Assembly: GCA_041398825.1 (NCBI GenBank)
Contig: JAWKTX010000015.1
Location: 62,001-126,000 of the forward strand
Direction of reading: 5' to 3'
Length of the DNA stretch: 64,000 nt
Origin: Planctomycetaceae bacterium
GTDB lineage: Bacteria; Planctomycetota; Planctomycetia; Planctomycetales; Planctomycetaceae
Below are positions 28,676-38,390 of this stretch, piece by piece. Under the pieces are notes generated by a model. That model ran no database searches. It was not told the DNA's origin and saw only the letters and a list, made by a program, of their open reading frames with translations. Numbering within the stretch: position 1 is the first letter of the stretch; each line of letters opens with the position of its first letter. The translations under genes were made by a program, and so were the position numbers.

Positions 28676-29698
28676 ATGCTTTTCAAGACAACTTCCTGCC
28701 AGCCTGAGACGCACAGGAAGACCTGCCAGCAGAAAAACCGTGGCTTTACGCTCATCGAACTCCTTGTTGTCATCGCGATTATTGCGATTCTGATCGCCCT
28801 TCTGTTGCCTGCGGTCCAGCAGGCTCGCGAGGCGGCCAGGCGAACCCAATGCAAAAACAACATGAAGCAACTGGGGCTTGCCCTTCACAATTACTGCGAT
28901 GTCTATTCTGTGTTTCCACCCGCAGGAACCTACACGAAGGGAACCACCAATCCGGCCGGGTGGTCCATTCAGGCGCGGTTGCTTCCTTTTGTGGAGGAGG
29001 CCAATTTGCAGAGTCTGATTGATTTCAGTCGAGGGTATTCCAGCCAACCGCAGGTAACGAAAACCCGAGTTTCCGTACTGCTTTGCCCCAGCGAAGTTCG
29101 TGACGAGGCCTACCCCGACGGGGCACTGCAGCACTGGCCACTGAATTACGCGGCAAATTATGGAGAGTGGCTGGTGTGGGATCCGGCAAGCAATCGAACC
29201 GGAGTTGGGGCTTTCGGGCCCAACAGCCGGACTTCGTTTCGAGACTTCACCGATGGAACCAGCAACACGCTTGCGATGTCAGAAGTGAAAGCGTTTCAGC
29301 ACTACCTTCGGGATTCCGGACCGATTTCGCCCCGCCCGGCGCCGACATCAACAAGCGAAATCCAGTCACTGGGAGGGGTGCTCAAAACTTCCGGACACGC
29401 GGAATGGGTAGATGCAAGGAGCAATCAGACAGGCTTCACAACCACATTCACGCCAAACTCGGTTGTCCCCTACAACGACGGATCGACGGAAGTGGATGTC
29501 GATTGGGTCAACGTACGAGAAGGGCAAAGCGCGAGTGCACCGACCTATGCCGTGATGACATCCCGCAGCCACCATACGGGGATTGTCCAGAGCCTGCTGG
29601 TCGACGGTTCGGTTCGAAATATCTCAAGCAATGTGGCTCTCACCATCTGGCGAGCTCTGGGCACGCGAAACGGGGGAGAGATCGTCGGTGAACTTTGA
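28676..29698 (+). CDS. DUF1559 prepilin-like secreted protein
   Basis: The 340-residue product has a type IV prepilin leader: a charged 22-residue N-terminus, GFTLIELL (G23-F24, Glu28) and the hydrophobic VVIAIIAILIALLLPAVQQAREAARR. The DUF1559 domain follows, characteristic of planctomycetes, which carry dozens of paralogues. Segments such as QLGLALHNYCDVYSVFPPAG, DGTSNTLAMSEV and SSNVALTIWRALGTRNGGE are typical. These proteins are presumed to be pseudopilins or surface fibre subunits processed by prepilin peptidase; no function is proven. It seems monocistronic, with AAGGG upstream of the start. Confidence 0.92.
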   Translation: MLFKTTSCQPETHRKTCQQKNRGFTLIELLVVIAIIAILIALLLPAVQQAREAARRTQCKNNMKQLGLALHNYCDVYSVFPPAGTYTKGTTNPAGWSIQARLLPFVEEANLQSLIDFSRGYSSQPQVTKTRVSVLLCPSEVRDEAYPDGALQHWPLNYAANYGEWLVWDPASNRTGVGAFGPNSRTSFRDFTDGTSNTLAMSEVKAFQHYLRDSGPISPRPAPTSTSEIQSLGGVLKTSGHAEWVDARSNQTGFTTTFTPNSVVPYNDGSTEVDVDWVNVREGQSASAPTYAVMTSRSHHTGIVQSLLVDGSVRNISSNVALTIWRALGTRNGGEIVGEL

Positions 29699-29837
29699 TG
29701 CTTTGGGCCGCGTGACCCCAACCAAATCCTCTGCCGGTTGCGGGTTTCGCTGCCATCTGATCGAGCTACGGTGATACAATGACGACCATTGGATCACTTG
29801 TTCACCGCGTCAGCAATGACCGGACTATCGTTGGTCG

Positions 29838-31373
29838 TTGAGAATCCTGTCGCGCCCCGTGCTTTCATTCGTCGAAAAAAAAGATCCCTCGCTGGATGTC
29901 GTTGTGACCGGTATCGGGCTCGTAACGCCGCTGGGACTTAATTGTCATCAGACGTGGCAGCGACTTCTTCGAGGAGAAACCGCTGCCCGACACCTCAGCA
30001 TCCGGGACATCGACCACTACAAGCAACTGCTCAATGTCGGCGGCCTCAACCTGGCGGGTTGCCCGCTGAATCACGAAGCTATTCGTAGTCGCCTGCTGTC
30101 TGGACGACATTCGGATCATCCTGCAGACACGGGAGTCGATGCGGGAATAGTAAGCGCCTGGCTGGACGAGCCTGTTGTGGCGATGACTCTGGTTGCGTGT
30201 CGTGAGGCAATCGAGCAGTCCGGACTGGAACTCCCCTTTCAGGATCCGTTCCGGACGGCATCATTTCTCGGCGCAAGCAAGGGCGGATTGCGATCGACAG
30301 AACGGCTTGTTCATCGCGCTGTCACGTCACCCCATGCACCCAATAAAGCCGTAACGTCGCTACTGCAGACAACCCTTCCCGCTGAGAATCAGGCGGCGAC
30401 CAATGCGGATCCGGGATCGCCGCTGATGGATTGCATTGCCACCGCATCCGCAGTCGTCGATACTTCGGCAGATTCCAATATGCTGTGGCAGCATGCCTTT
30501 CCGACAGACGCGGCCTGTCGTGCCGTATCCGCAATGACAGGAATACGTGGGGCTTCCAGCTGTCCGGTTGCAGCCTGTGCAACGGGGTTGGTGAGCCTCC
30601 TGCAGGCGTCGTCGGCCATTCATCATGGACAGTTCGACATTTGTCTGGCTGGCAGTGCCGATGCAGCGTTGCGATCTTCGGTGATGTCCTCGTTTCATCG
30701 CCTTCGAGTGACCTCTCGACACAAGAATCCGGAAACAGCATGTCGCCCGTTCGATGTCACACGTGATGGATTTGTTATTGGCGAAGGTGCCGCTGTGTTT
30801 GTGCTGGAATCGCGCGCCCATGCAGAAGCACGCGGCGCGAATGTATTGGCGCGAGTCACTGCCGGCGGCTGGTTGAGCGATCCATCCGGTATGACGCAAA
30901 TTGATACGTCAGGCGATATCGTTGCAGAGCTTCTTGTACGCACGCTTGATCTCAGCAACCACATCCCTTCCGGCCACAGCACGGGGCAGCCGGGCTCTCA
31001 GATTGACCATATCAATCTTCATGGCACGGGGACCGAATCAAACGACCTCGCTGAAGCACGGGGAATTCATAAAGCATGGCGGCAAATCAACCCTGCGACC
31101 CGGGGCAAACTGCCAATGTGCTCGGCGACGAAGGGAGCGACCGGCCATCTTCTTGGCGGCGCCGGAAGTGTGGAATCGGCTTTAACGCTACTGTCACTTC
31201 GGGATGGCGTTTGCCCACCCACTCGAAATCTGACGACTGTTGATCCCAGCTGTAATTTGCCTTTACTTAAAACGGCAACCCATTTTTCGCATTCATCGCG
31301 AGCCTTAAAATTATCACTGGGCTTCGGCGGTCATGTGGCTTGTGCGGTTTTTGATCGCGAATCAAAGCCCTGA
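29838..31373 (+). CDS. Stand-alone beta-ketoacyl synthase
   Basis: Ketosynthases condense acyl-thioesters with malonyl-ACP. The product has the FabF/KAS-type thiolase fold. The N-terminus is VVVTGIGLVTPLG, the nucleophile is Cys247 in PVAACATG, HGTGT lies in INLHGTGTESND near 395, and the second His is in GATGHLLGGAG near 432. At about 511 residues it is longer than FabF (about 410); extra sequence lies mostly between about 155 and 225, before the Cys. No ACP, ketoreductase, dehydratase or acyltransferase genes are adjacent. The start is uncertain: TTG 29838 or GTG 29859, both without Shine-Dalgarno. Confidence 0.82.
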   Translation: MRILSRPVLSFVEKKDPSLDVVVTGIGLVTPLGLNCHQTWQRLLRGETAARHLSIRDIDHYKQLLNVGGLNLAGCPLNHEAIRSRLLSGRHSDHPADTGVDAGIVSAWLDEPVVAMTLVACREAIEQSGLELPFQDPFRTASFLGASKGGLRSTERLVHRAVTSPHAPNKAVTSLLQTTLPAENQAATNADPGSPLMDCIATASAVVDTSADSNMLWQHAFPTDAACRAVSAMTGIRGASSCPVAACATGLVSLLQASSAIHHGQFDICLAGSADAALRSSVMSSFHRLRVTSRHKNPETACRPFDVTRDGFVIGEGAAVFVLESRAHAEARGANVLARVTAGGWLSDPSGMTQIDTSGDIVAELLVRTLDLSNHIPSGHSTGQPGSQIDHINLHGTGTESNDLAEARGIHKAWRQINPATRGKLPMCSATKGATGHLLGGAGSVESALTLLSLRDGVCPPTRNLTTVDPSCNLPLLKTATHFSHSSRALKLSLGFGGHVACAVFDRESKP

Positions 31374-31648
31374 AATCTGCTGTTAAGGATGGCAGGACAG
31401 GGAATGGTCGACAATAATAGACGGGGCCATCTGGAGCCTCAGATGTCCCTCCTTCCGCGGGTTTTGGCCCCGATCCGAATTCAGGCAGCCCTCTGAAGTC
31501 CTGATTCTCGTGATCGACTGCCAGGCCCGTTGACCTGCCTGACAACTTTCGAATTCTATCCCACTGGATTCGCAAGCGTTCTCTGAAATCCCACCCATCC
31601 ACTTTCCTCGCAAGATCCAAGTCGAATCATCCGGCAAGGAGTAGAACC

Positions 31649-34189
31649 ATGAATCGGTCGCGTCATGATCGGCGTTTCGCTCGCTGGCTGTCCTGCGTCA
31701 GGAACTGTGCTGTCATCGCAACAAGCATTGCCATTGCTGTTCTGGCGCATGTGGGCACGACGTTCATTCAGGGCAGCGAAGCATCTGTTGTCAGTGCGAT
31801 CGCGGTCTTCCCGCAGACGATCTCTCTGAGTGGCCATTTTGATCAGGCACAGATTCTGGTCGCGTCGGGCCATTCTTTCGAAAGTAAGGCGGCAGTCGAT
31901 CTCACACAGCAGGCCGAGTTTCATTCGCATGATTCGGCAGTCGTTTCGGTATCCAACTCGGGGCGACTGACTGCCGTTTCCAACGGCCGGACCACAATCA
32001 CCGTGAAGGCCGCCGGACTGGAAGAACAAGTGGATGTGACTGTCAGTGGTATTGGCGAAGTTCCCGCAGTGACTTTTGATAACCACGTCCGCCCGATTCT
32101 GAGTCGTTTGGGATGCAACGCCGGGGCCTGTCACGCGAGCCAGTTTGGCAAAGGTGGTTTTGTTTTATCCGTCGTCGGTTTTGATCCGGATCTGGACTAC
32201 AAGTCCATCGTTCGAGACCGGCTGCAGCGCCGAACAAATCTGGTTCAACCCGAGGAAAGTCTGTTTCTGAAAAAGCCACTGATGCAGGTGCCGCACGGTG
32301 GCGGCCAGCGTCTTGTCGCGAATTCCATCTATCACCAGACCCTCGTTGCGTGGCTGGCAACTGGTGCTGCCGGCCCCGTCAAGGACGCTCCCGTAGTCCG
32401 GCGAGTGACAGCCTATCCGCGTGAGCGAATTACCGAACCACAGGCGACTCAGCAACTGAAAGTGATCGCGGAGTACAGTGATGGTTCAGAACGAGATGTG
32501 ACACATGTCGCGAAGTTTGATTCCACGGACGATTCTGTGCTGTCTGTCACTTCTGATGGACTGGTGACTGTGGTCGGACGTGGTCAGGCACCGATCATGG
32601 TGCGATTTGAGGGGCAGGCCAACATTGCCATGTTTGTGTCCCCGTATGCATCTCCCCCGGAACTCAAAGACTGGATCAGTCAGAATTTCGTGGACGAACT
32701 TGCTGCCGCCAAGTTCCGTGAACTCGGTCTGTCTCCATCCGGCATTTGTGACGACGCGACATTCATTCGTCGGGCCTTTCTTGATGCCGTCGGCACATTG
32801 CCGACACCTCAACAGACTGACGCATTCCTTGCCGACACCAATCCAGAAAAGCGAGCCAGGCTTGTCGACTCACTGCTGAGCCTGACGGGTGACCCGGAGC
32901 TTGATCGATACAACGATCTGTATGCAGCCGTCTGGACTCTGAAGTGGTCCGATCTGCTGCGAAACACCAGCAGTGGCCAGGCAGCCGATGAACAACGCAT
33001 GTGGGCTATGCACAACTGGATCAAAGAGTCGTTTCGAACCAACAAACCTTTTGATCAGTTTGTGCGTGAATTGATAACGGCAAAGGGGTCGATTTACTCC
33101 AGCGGCCCGGCCAGTTACTTCAAGATCAACAGTAACTCTGCGGACCTGGCCGAAGCCACTGCGCAATTATTTCTGGGAGCGCGGCTTCAGTGTGCCAAGT
33201 GTCATCACCATCCCTTCGAAAAATACAGTCAGGCCGACTATTACTCTTTCGCAGCCTTCTTTTCCCGCGTTGGAAACAAGAGCAGCCAGGAGTTTGGGCT
33301 GTTTGGTCGCGAAACGGTTGTCATGGTGAAGTCATCAGGAGATGTGCGGCACCCGCGCACCGGCCAGATTATGAATCCCAGACCGCTCGACGGTGATGAA
33401 ACAGACCACGAACTGGATCGTCGAATTCCGCTGGCCGAATGGCTGACATCCACGGAGAATCGCGACTTTGCTCGTTCTGTTGTCAATCGTTATATGTCTT
33501 ACCTGCTGGGGCGAGGCCTGGTCGAACCGGTGGACGATATGAGAGCTACGAATCCCCCAACCAATCCCGCGTTGATGGAAGCTCTGACAGATCACCTGAT
33601 CGAACATCAATTCGATTTGAAGCAGCTTGTTCGCGTCATCATGCAGTCGCGACTCTACCAACTGGAGTCTCAGCCAACCGAAGCCAACGTTTCGGATAAC
33701 AAGTTCTACACCCACTTCAGGGTCAAACGACTTTCGGCCGAGCCTCTGCTTGATGCAGTTGACTATGTCACAGCGTCGACAACAAAGTTCAAAGGACTGC
33801 CACCTGGTACGCGGGCAATTGAATTGCCCGATGCAGAGTATCCCGATTATTTCCTGAATACATTTGGCAAGCCTCGTCGCGCAAGTGTGTGTGAATGCGA
33901 ACGCATGCCTGATGAGAACCTTGGGCAGGCATTGCACACTTTAAATGGTGACATTGTCGCAGGCAAAATCAGCAGCAAGACCGGGCGAGTTGCACAACTA
34001 CTGGCGACTGAAATGACAGATGAGCAGATCATTGCAGAACTGTATCGCGTGACTTTGTGCCGCAGGCCCACAGAACACGAAGTGGCAACAGCCCTGAAGT
34101 TCCTACCGGAAAGCGGTTCACGACAGGAGTTTTTTGAAGACTTGTTGTGGAGTCTTATCAACAGCAAACAGTTCCTGTTCATTCGATAA
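31649..34189 (+). CDS. Secreted DUF1549/DUF1553 protein with Big_2-like domain
   Basis: The 846-residue protein has a signal or anchor helix (about 20-35) and then a bacterial Ig-like Big_2-type domain (SAIAVFPQTISL to VDVTVSG). A haem-like motif C-N-A-G-A-C-H, spaced by four residues rather than two, follows. DUF1549 (LDAVGTLPTPQQ) and a regular CAKCH in the LGARLQCAKCHHHPFEKY segment come next. DUF1553 closes the protein (FARSVVNRYMSYLLGRGLVEP). It is shorter than the other three homologues here. AAGGAG upstream of ATG 31649 fixes the start. No DUF1501 partner is adjacent; a PPC-domain secreted protein follows after a dispersed repeat. Confidence 0.88.
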   Translation: MNRSRHDRRFARWLSCVRNCAVIATSIAIAVLAHVGTTFIQGSEASVVSAIAVFPQTISLSGHFDQAQILVASGHSFESKAAVDLTQQAEFHSHDSAVVSVSNSGRLTAVSNGRTTITVKAAGLEEQVDVTVSGIGEVPAVTFDNHVRPILSRLGCNAGACHASQFGKGGFVLSVVGFDPDLDYKSIVRDRLQRRTNLVQPEESLFLKKPLMQVPHGGGQRLVANSIYHQTLVAWLATGAAGPVKDAPVVRRVTAYPRERITEPQATQQLKVIAEYSDGSERDVTHVAKFDSTDDSVLSVTSDGLVTVVGRGQAPIMVRFEGQANIAMFVSPYASPPELKDWISQNFVDELAAAKFRELGLSPSGICDDATFIRRAFLDAVGTLPTPQQTDAFLADTNPEKRARLVDSLLSLTGDPELDRYNDLYAAVWTLKWSDLLRNTSSGQAADEQRMWAMHNWIKESFRTNKPFDQFVRELITAKGSIYSSGPASYFKINSNSADLAEATAQLFLGARLQCAKCHHHPFEKYSQADYYSFAAFFSRVGNKSSQEFGLFGRETVVMVKSSGDVRHPRTGQIMNPRPLDGDETDHELDRRIPLAEWLTSTENRDFARSVVNRYMSYLLGRGLVEPVDDMRATNPPTNPALMEALTDHLIEHQFDLKQLVRVIMQSRLYQLESQPTEANVSDNKFYTHFRVKRLSAEPLLDAVDYVTASTTKFKGLPPGTRAIELPDAEYPDYFLNTFGKPRRASVCECERMPDENLGQALHTLNGDIVAGKISSKTGRVAQLLATEMTDEQIIAELYRVTLCRRPTEHEVATALKFLPESGSRQEFFEDLLWSLINSKQFLFIR

Positions 34190-34199
34190 CCGACAGGGT

Positions 34200-34305
34200 T
34201 TAACTGTCCACTGAAAAACCGGGACAGGCACGCAGGACGACTGGAAACCGTGTTTTTTTTGAGGTCTCCTGCTCGAGCCAGTCCCATTTTTTAACAGGCT
34301 GTTAA
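34200..34305 (+). repeat. MITE-like dispersed repeat, copy 2
   Basis: This is the best preserved copy, starting ten bases after the stop codon of the DUF1549/DUF1553 gene. The ends TTAACTGTCC and GGCTGTTAA match in inverted orientation with mismatches, and the inner AAAAACCGGGACAGGC / GCCAGTCCCATTTTTT arms could form a hairpin. Its position right after a gene suggests it may also end transcription. Confidence 0.85.
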
Positions 34306-34419
34306 GTTTGTCGGTCCACAGGGTATTCCGGTCCGGAATGAAGACTTCGTGGTAGAACAAGCAAACTGGTCGCTCAACGGAAGCACCAGAAAAGCGATTT
34401 TGGAATCGAGGGTGTTGAG

Positions 34420-36519
34420 ATGCTCATTCAGTTTCACCGAATTGCCGCCGTCATTCTGGTTTTGCTGTTCATGCCGTCGGGAACAGCTCAGACTTCTTAC
34501 CCGATGCTGATGAGTCTGTCGCCCGTCGCAGTTCAGGTGGGACAGTCTTCGGAACATGAACTTGAATCGCGATACAGCATGTTTGGTGCCTATCAGGTGC
34601 TGACGACGGGTGAAGGCGTCACCGGGGAAATCATCACCCCGATGGAACCGGGAAAGGACGGCAAGGAACCTTCACTGACGAAAATAAAAATTCGCTTCAC
34701 CGCGACTTCCGAGGCGATGCCTGGCGTTCGTGACTTCCGGATTGTTGGTCCCACAGGTGCGAGCACACTCGGTCAGATCGTTGTGGTGCGAGATCCCGTT
34801 GTTGTGGAGACAGCGAAGAACGATACGATCGAACAGGCTCAGGAAATCGCCATTCCGGCCACTGTTTGCGGAGCGATCGAGAAATCGGAGGATGTTGACT
34901 TCTTTCGATTTGCACTTCAGGAGCCCAGGTCGCTGACATTTGTTTGTCATGCTATGCGATTGCAGGACAAAATTCACGATCTGCAAACGCACGCCGACCC
35001 CATCATTTCGATCCGAAACGCGAAGACAGGCAGCACCCTGGCCGCAGCTGATAATAACTTTGCAGCTGATCCGTTTCTTTCGGTGCAATTGCCTGCCGGG
35101 GAGTTCGTCCTGGAAGTGCGCGACGTCCGATATCAGGGCAATCGTTACTGGAATTATGCCATCGAAATCAGCAGTCGGCCGTTTGTCTCCAACGTAATGC
35201 CAATGCTTGTCGCCAAAGGCACAGAATCGAAATTACAACTTGTTGGTTCCAATCTTCCTGAGAACGCGATCGTGTCATGGGTTGCTCCGGAATCGTGTGC
35301 ACCGGAAGCAATTGATGTTGCATTGCCGATCCATGAACAAGTCACCAATCCGGTCCCGGTTGTCGTGACGGACCTGCCTTTGGTCGTGGAAACAGACGAA
35401 GCGAACGGAACCGTCTCAGATGCTCAGGCCATGTCATTTCCTGGCGCGGCAGCCGGATGTATTGAACAGGAAGCAGACAGCGATTGCTTTGTCTTCGAAG
35501 CAAAGAAAGGTGATCGTGTCACGGTCGAAGTCATTGCACGCCGACACTGGTCTGGTCTGGATTCCGTTGTACGCATTCTGAATGCCGACGGAAAATCACT
35601 CACCGAAAACGATGATGGCAGATTGCTTGGCAGGCTGACGGTTCAGGATTCGATCATCGAAAACTGGGCTGTCCCGGCCGATGGCAAATACACCGTGGAA
35701 GTACGCGATGTTCATCTGCGCGGCGGCGCGGAATTTGTCTACGGATTAAAAGTATTGCGAGCCGAACCGGATTTTGAACTTGTCATGGACAGCGATAAGA
35801 GCTGGCTGACTCCCGGAACCAATGCTGCTCTGTTTGTGCGAGCCGTTCGAAAGAATGGTTTCACAGGCCCCATCGAACTGCACGTGGATGGACTTCCCGA
35901 TGGAGTCACGGCTGCCTGCGGCATCATTCAGGAAGGGAAGGGGGTCGACGGCTGCATTATTCTTACCGCGGATCCAGCTGCTGTTCCATTGGCGGCAAAT
36001 ATCCGCGTTCGAGGCACCGGCCAGCGCGTGATCGAGGGACAGGAACCTGTAGAACTGGACGTCAATGCTCATTCCATGCAGGAAATCTACATGCCAGGTG
36101 GAGGCAGAAACCACTGGCCGGTCACGATGCATACGGTCGCGGTTGGTCGGCCAGCTGATCTGCTGGATGTCAAACTGAATACGTACGACATTCATCTGAA
36201 GCCCGGCGAATCCACAACAGTTGACGTCGAGATCGTCCGCAGTGAGGGCTTTGACAAGAACGTAACTCTCGACATGCTCTATCAACATCTTTCCAGCAAA
36301 TTTGCAAACACACTGCCCGAAGGTGTGACGATTGATGCGAAAAACAGTCAGACACTGCTGACAGGGAAAAATACCAAAGGTGCGATAACATTGGTGGCCG
36401 CAGGGAACGCCCCGGCCATTTCCCGGCATCAATGCTGCATCATGGCCAATGTATCGATCAATTTCGTAATGAAAGCGACCTACAGCAGCAAGCCGGTGTT
36501 AATCAGTGTCTCTGAATAA
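34420..36519 (+). CDS. Secreted PPC-type (pre-peptidase C-terminal-like) protein
   Basis: The 699-residue protein starts with a signal peptide (MLIQFHRIAAVILVLLFMPSGTAQ). Two pre-peptidase C-terminal-like beta-sandwich domains are visible. One carries DTIEQAQEIAIPATVCGAIEKSEDVDFFRF, and the second EANGTVSDAQAMSFPGAAAGCIEQEADSDCF. More beta-sandwich repeats follow, with a GFTGPIELHVDGLPDGV pattern. It is noncatalytic as far as I can see. In planctomycetes such proteins often lie beside DUF1549/DUF1553 genes, as here (31649-34189), and may form an exported complex, which is inference. GAGGGTG is upstream of the ATG. Confidence 0.78.
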   Translation: MLIQFHRIAAVILVLLFMPSGTAQTSYPMLMSLSPVAVQVGQSSEHELESRYSMFGAYQVLTTGEGVTGEIITPMEPGKDGKEPSLTKIKIRFTATSEAMPGVRDFRIVGPTGASTLGQIVVVRDPVVVETAKNDTIEQAQEIAIPATVCGAIEKSEDVDFFRFALQEPRSLTFVCHAMRLQDKIHDLQTHADPIISIRNAKTGSTLAAADNNFAADPFLSVQLPAGEFVLEVRDVRYQGNRYWNYAIEISSRPFVSNVMPMLVAKGTESKLQLVGSNLPENAIVSWVAPESCAPEAIDVALPIHEQVTNPVPVVVTDLPLVVETDEANGTVSDAQAMSFPGAAAGCIEQEADSDCFVFEAKKGDRVTVEVIARRHWSGLDSVVRILNADGKSLTENDDGRLLGRLTVQDSIIENWAVPADGKYTVEVRDVHLRGGAEFVYGLKVLRAEPDFELVMDSDKSWLTPGTNAALFVRAVRKNGFTGPIELHVDGLPDGVTAACGIIQEGKGVDGCIILTADPAAVPLAANIRVRGTGQRVIEGQEPVELDVNAHSMQEIYMPGGGRNHWPVTMHTVAVGRPADLLDVKLNTYDIHLKPGESTTVDVEIVRSEGFDKNVTLDMLYQHLSSKFANTLPEGVTIDAKNSQTLLTGKNTKGAITLVAAGNAPAISRHQCCIMANVSINFVMKATYSSKPVLISVSE

Positions 36520-36538
36520 ACAGCCAGCTGCGGCTGAA

Positions 36539-36682
36539 ATGACAAAAGCGGTCGAGCTGGCAAACGTTGGAACCACTTGCGTCGAAAGGGCATCCATAGA
36601 GATACGGGCAGGTGAAATGGAAAAGATTGCCGACGACGTCCGAGTGAATGCGTGTGTTCCGTGGATCGATGCTGGTGATTGA
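36539..36682 (+). CDS. Possible 47-codon small protein
   Basis: In the 286-base gap after the PPC gene, ATG 36539 opens a frame of 47 codons ending at TGA 36680-36682. The product starts MTKAVELANVG and contains an even mixture of helix-forming residues, without low complexity or membrane segments. No Shine-Dalgarno precedes it, and similar-length chance ORFs occur elsewhere. It is recorded as tentative; the rest of the gap shows nothing. Confidence 0.2.
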   Translation: MTKAVELANVGTTCVERASIEIRAGEMEKIADDVRVNACVPWIDAGD

Positions 36683-36805
36683 CTTGACCCCGGTGAACTG
36701 ACTGCCACAATCAAGGGAGACTTTTGTCACTGGTCATTCACGGACAGGAATGGGTGCCCCATTTGTTCGATTGATTGCCAGAACCCGGATGAGGAGTACT
36801 TTTCC

Positions 36806-37765
36806 ATGTCAGATACACGATCCTTCCAGAACGTTCAGCGCAAGATCCGCACGATCGTGCCCGCAGTGGTGCTTTGTTTGCTTTCATCCGAAGTGCTGGC
36901 TCAGAACACTGGCAGTGCGGCAAAAAAAACGCCCGGCGAAGACATGGTCCTGCGTGCCGGCGATGGCTTCCCGATTCATATTACCTACTTCGCGGGAAAT
37001 GGCGGCAAGGAATCTCCGGTGGCCGTTTTGTTGCCGTCCACGGAAGGTCCGGATGCAGCCAATGCCCGAAACCGACGCGCATGGCAGGACACGGCACTTG
37101 CACTGCAGAAAGACGGTTACGCGGTTGTGACGGTCGATCTGCGAAAGCACGGCGACAGCATCCCGGACGTGGAAGACAAATCGGCAATCAAACTCCTGCC
37201 GACGGATCATACGGCGATGGCAGCACTGGATTTAGAAGCTGTCAAATCGTTTCTTATGGAACAGCATCAGGCGGAACAGCTGAACGTGCGAAAAATGGGC
37301 ATCGTGGCAGCGGGTTCCAGTTGCATCGTCGCGTCTGCTTTCGCTGTCGAAGACTGGGCGAAGAAACCGTATAAAGATGCACCGCTCCTGGCCCAGCAGA
37401 CTCCCCGCGGACAGGATGTGCGGGCAATTGTGATGCTCAGCCCGAAAGGTAACGTGAAGGGGCTCAACAGTGCTCGCGCGATGAAAGCCCTCGGGGCACT
37501 GCCCGTTGCCGCCTACATTCTGGCATCGACTCAGGATAAGGCAGAAATCCGCGATGCGGACAAATTGTTCAAATCCCTCGAACTGAAGGGTGAGGAATTC
37601 GATGAAGTCCGCAAGATCACTCGAGCCCCCATCGCTCAGTCGGCGGAACAATTCATTGAAGGTAAAGAAGCAGAAACAACGATTCGGCTGATCAAAGAGT
37701 TCTTCAAGAAGAACTTGAAGGAACTGGAAGAGCCGTGGCGCAGCCGCAAGAGTCGTCTGTTCTGA
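36806..37765 (+). CDS. Secreted alpha/beta-hydrolase-like protein
   Basis: The 319-residue product has a signal peptide (about 1-32, ending EVLA-Q). The following domain reads like an alpha/beta hydrolase: LPSTEGPD, YAVVTVDLRKHGDS as the strand with the charged turn, and MGIVAAGSSCIVASAFAV where the nucleophile elbow is expected. The elbow reads A-A-G-S-S, not a standard G-x-S-x-G, so catalysis is doubtful. A Lys/Glu-rich tail ends the protein. GAGGAG nine bases upstream fixes the start. It is followed 22 bases later by the ComEA-like gene on the same strand and is probably in one unit with it. Confidence 0.55.
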   Translation: MSDTRSFQNVQRKIRTIVPAVVLCLLSSEVLAQNTGSAAKKTPGEDMVLRAGDGFPIHITYFAGNGGKESPVAVLLPSTEGPDAANARNRRAWQDTALALQKDGYAVVTVDLRKHGDSIPDVEDKSAIKLLPTDHTAMAALDLEAVKSFLMEQHQAEQLNVRKMGIVAAGSSCIVASAFAVEDWAKKPYKDAPLLAQQTPRGQDVRAIVMLSPKGNVKGLNSARAMKALGALPVAAYILASTQDKAEIRDADKLFKSLELKGEEFDEVRKITRAPIAQSAEQFIEGKEAETTIRLIKEFFKKNLKELEEPWRSRKSRLF

Positions 37766-37787
37766 GACAGGCGAGCATCGCTGGTTG

Positions 37788-38390
37788 ATGCACCAGGAAA
37801 CGAACCAGACTTCGGCGGTCCTGGCCAGGCAGCGTCGCTGCGGCCATTCCGGAGGAATCCCCGTGTCGAGCAATGCAGTGTCGAACAATGCAGTATCGAG
37901 CAATTTGCAGGCAGATTCGGCAACGGACGTCACTGCCGACAGCGACGAAAACCCGGTCCCACATTTTGTTCCCGAATCCAGTGACACATCAACGATCTCC
38001 TCGGACAAGAATCCAGACGCGCCAGCGGCCGCAGATCTTCGATTTCTGCGAATCATATTGACTGTGTTTGCTGCGGTGTTTGGCTGTCAGTGGCTTATGG
38101 CGACACGCGACCAACCAACGGTTCTGGACGTCGAACGGGGAGCGAAGTTCGAAGATGCGTTTCGCGTGAATGTGAATACGGCATCATGGATCGAATGGAT
38201 GCAACTGGAACAAATCGGGATTACGCTTGCGCATCGCATCGTTGCGGACCGGGAACTGAACGGGCCATTTACTTCGGTTGACGACCTGAGGCGAGTTTCC
38301 GGAATCGGTGAACGAACCCTCGAACAAATCCGTCCGTGGCTTACAATCAGCCATGAACACGAAGAAACCTATCCAGAATTTGCCAGATAA
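37788..38390 (+). CDS. ComEA-like helix-hairpin-helix membrane protein
   Basis: The 200-residue product has a low-complexity N-terminus (SSNAVSNNAVSSN repeats, many Asp and Ser), one transmembrane helix (FLRIILTVFAAVFGCQWLMA), and a C-terminal pair of helix-hairpin-helix motifs. These read FRVNVNTASWIEWMQLEQIGITLAHRI and FTSVDDLRRVSGIGERTLEQI, the signature of ComEA/DUF655-type DNA-binding domains. ComEA acts as a DNA receptor for uptake; here the unusual length and isolation from other com genes leave the role open. Its 3' end overlaps the ABC exporter's start by 38 bases, suggesting translational coupling. Confidence 0.8.
   Translation: MHQETNQTSAVLARQRRCGHSGGIPVSSNAVSNNAVSSNLQADSATDVTADSDENPVPHFVPESSDTSTISSDKNPDAPAAADLRFLRIILTVFAAVFGCQWLMATRDQPTVLDVERGAKFEDAFRVNVNTASWIEWMQLEQIGITLAHRIVADRELNGPFTSVDDLRRVSGIGERTLEQIRPWLTISHEHEETYPEFAR

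Noticed and set aside
29838..31373. Ketosynthase as part of a polyketide or fatty-acid cluster
   Set aside because: The flanking genes are DUF1559 and DUF1549/DUF1553 proteins; no acyltransferase, ACP, ketoreductase or thioesterase is nearby.
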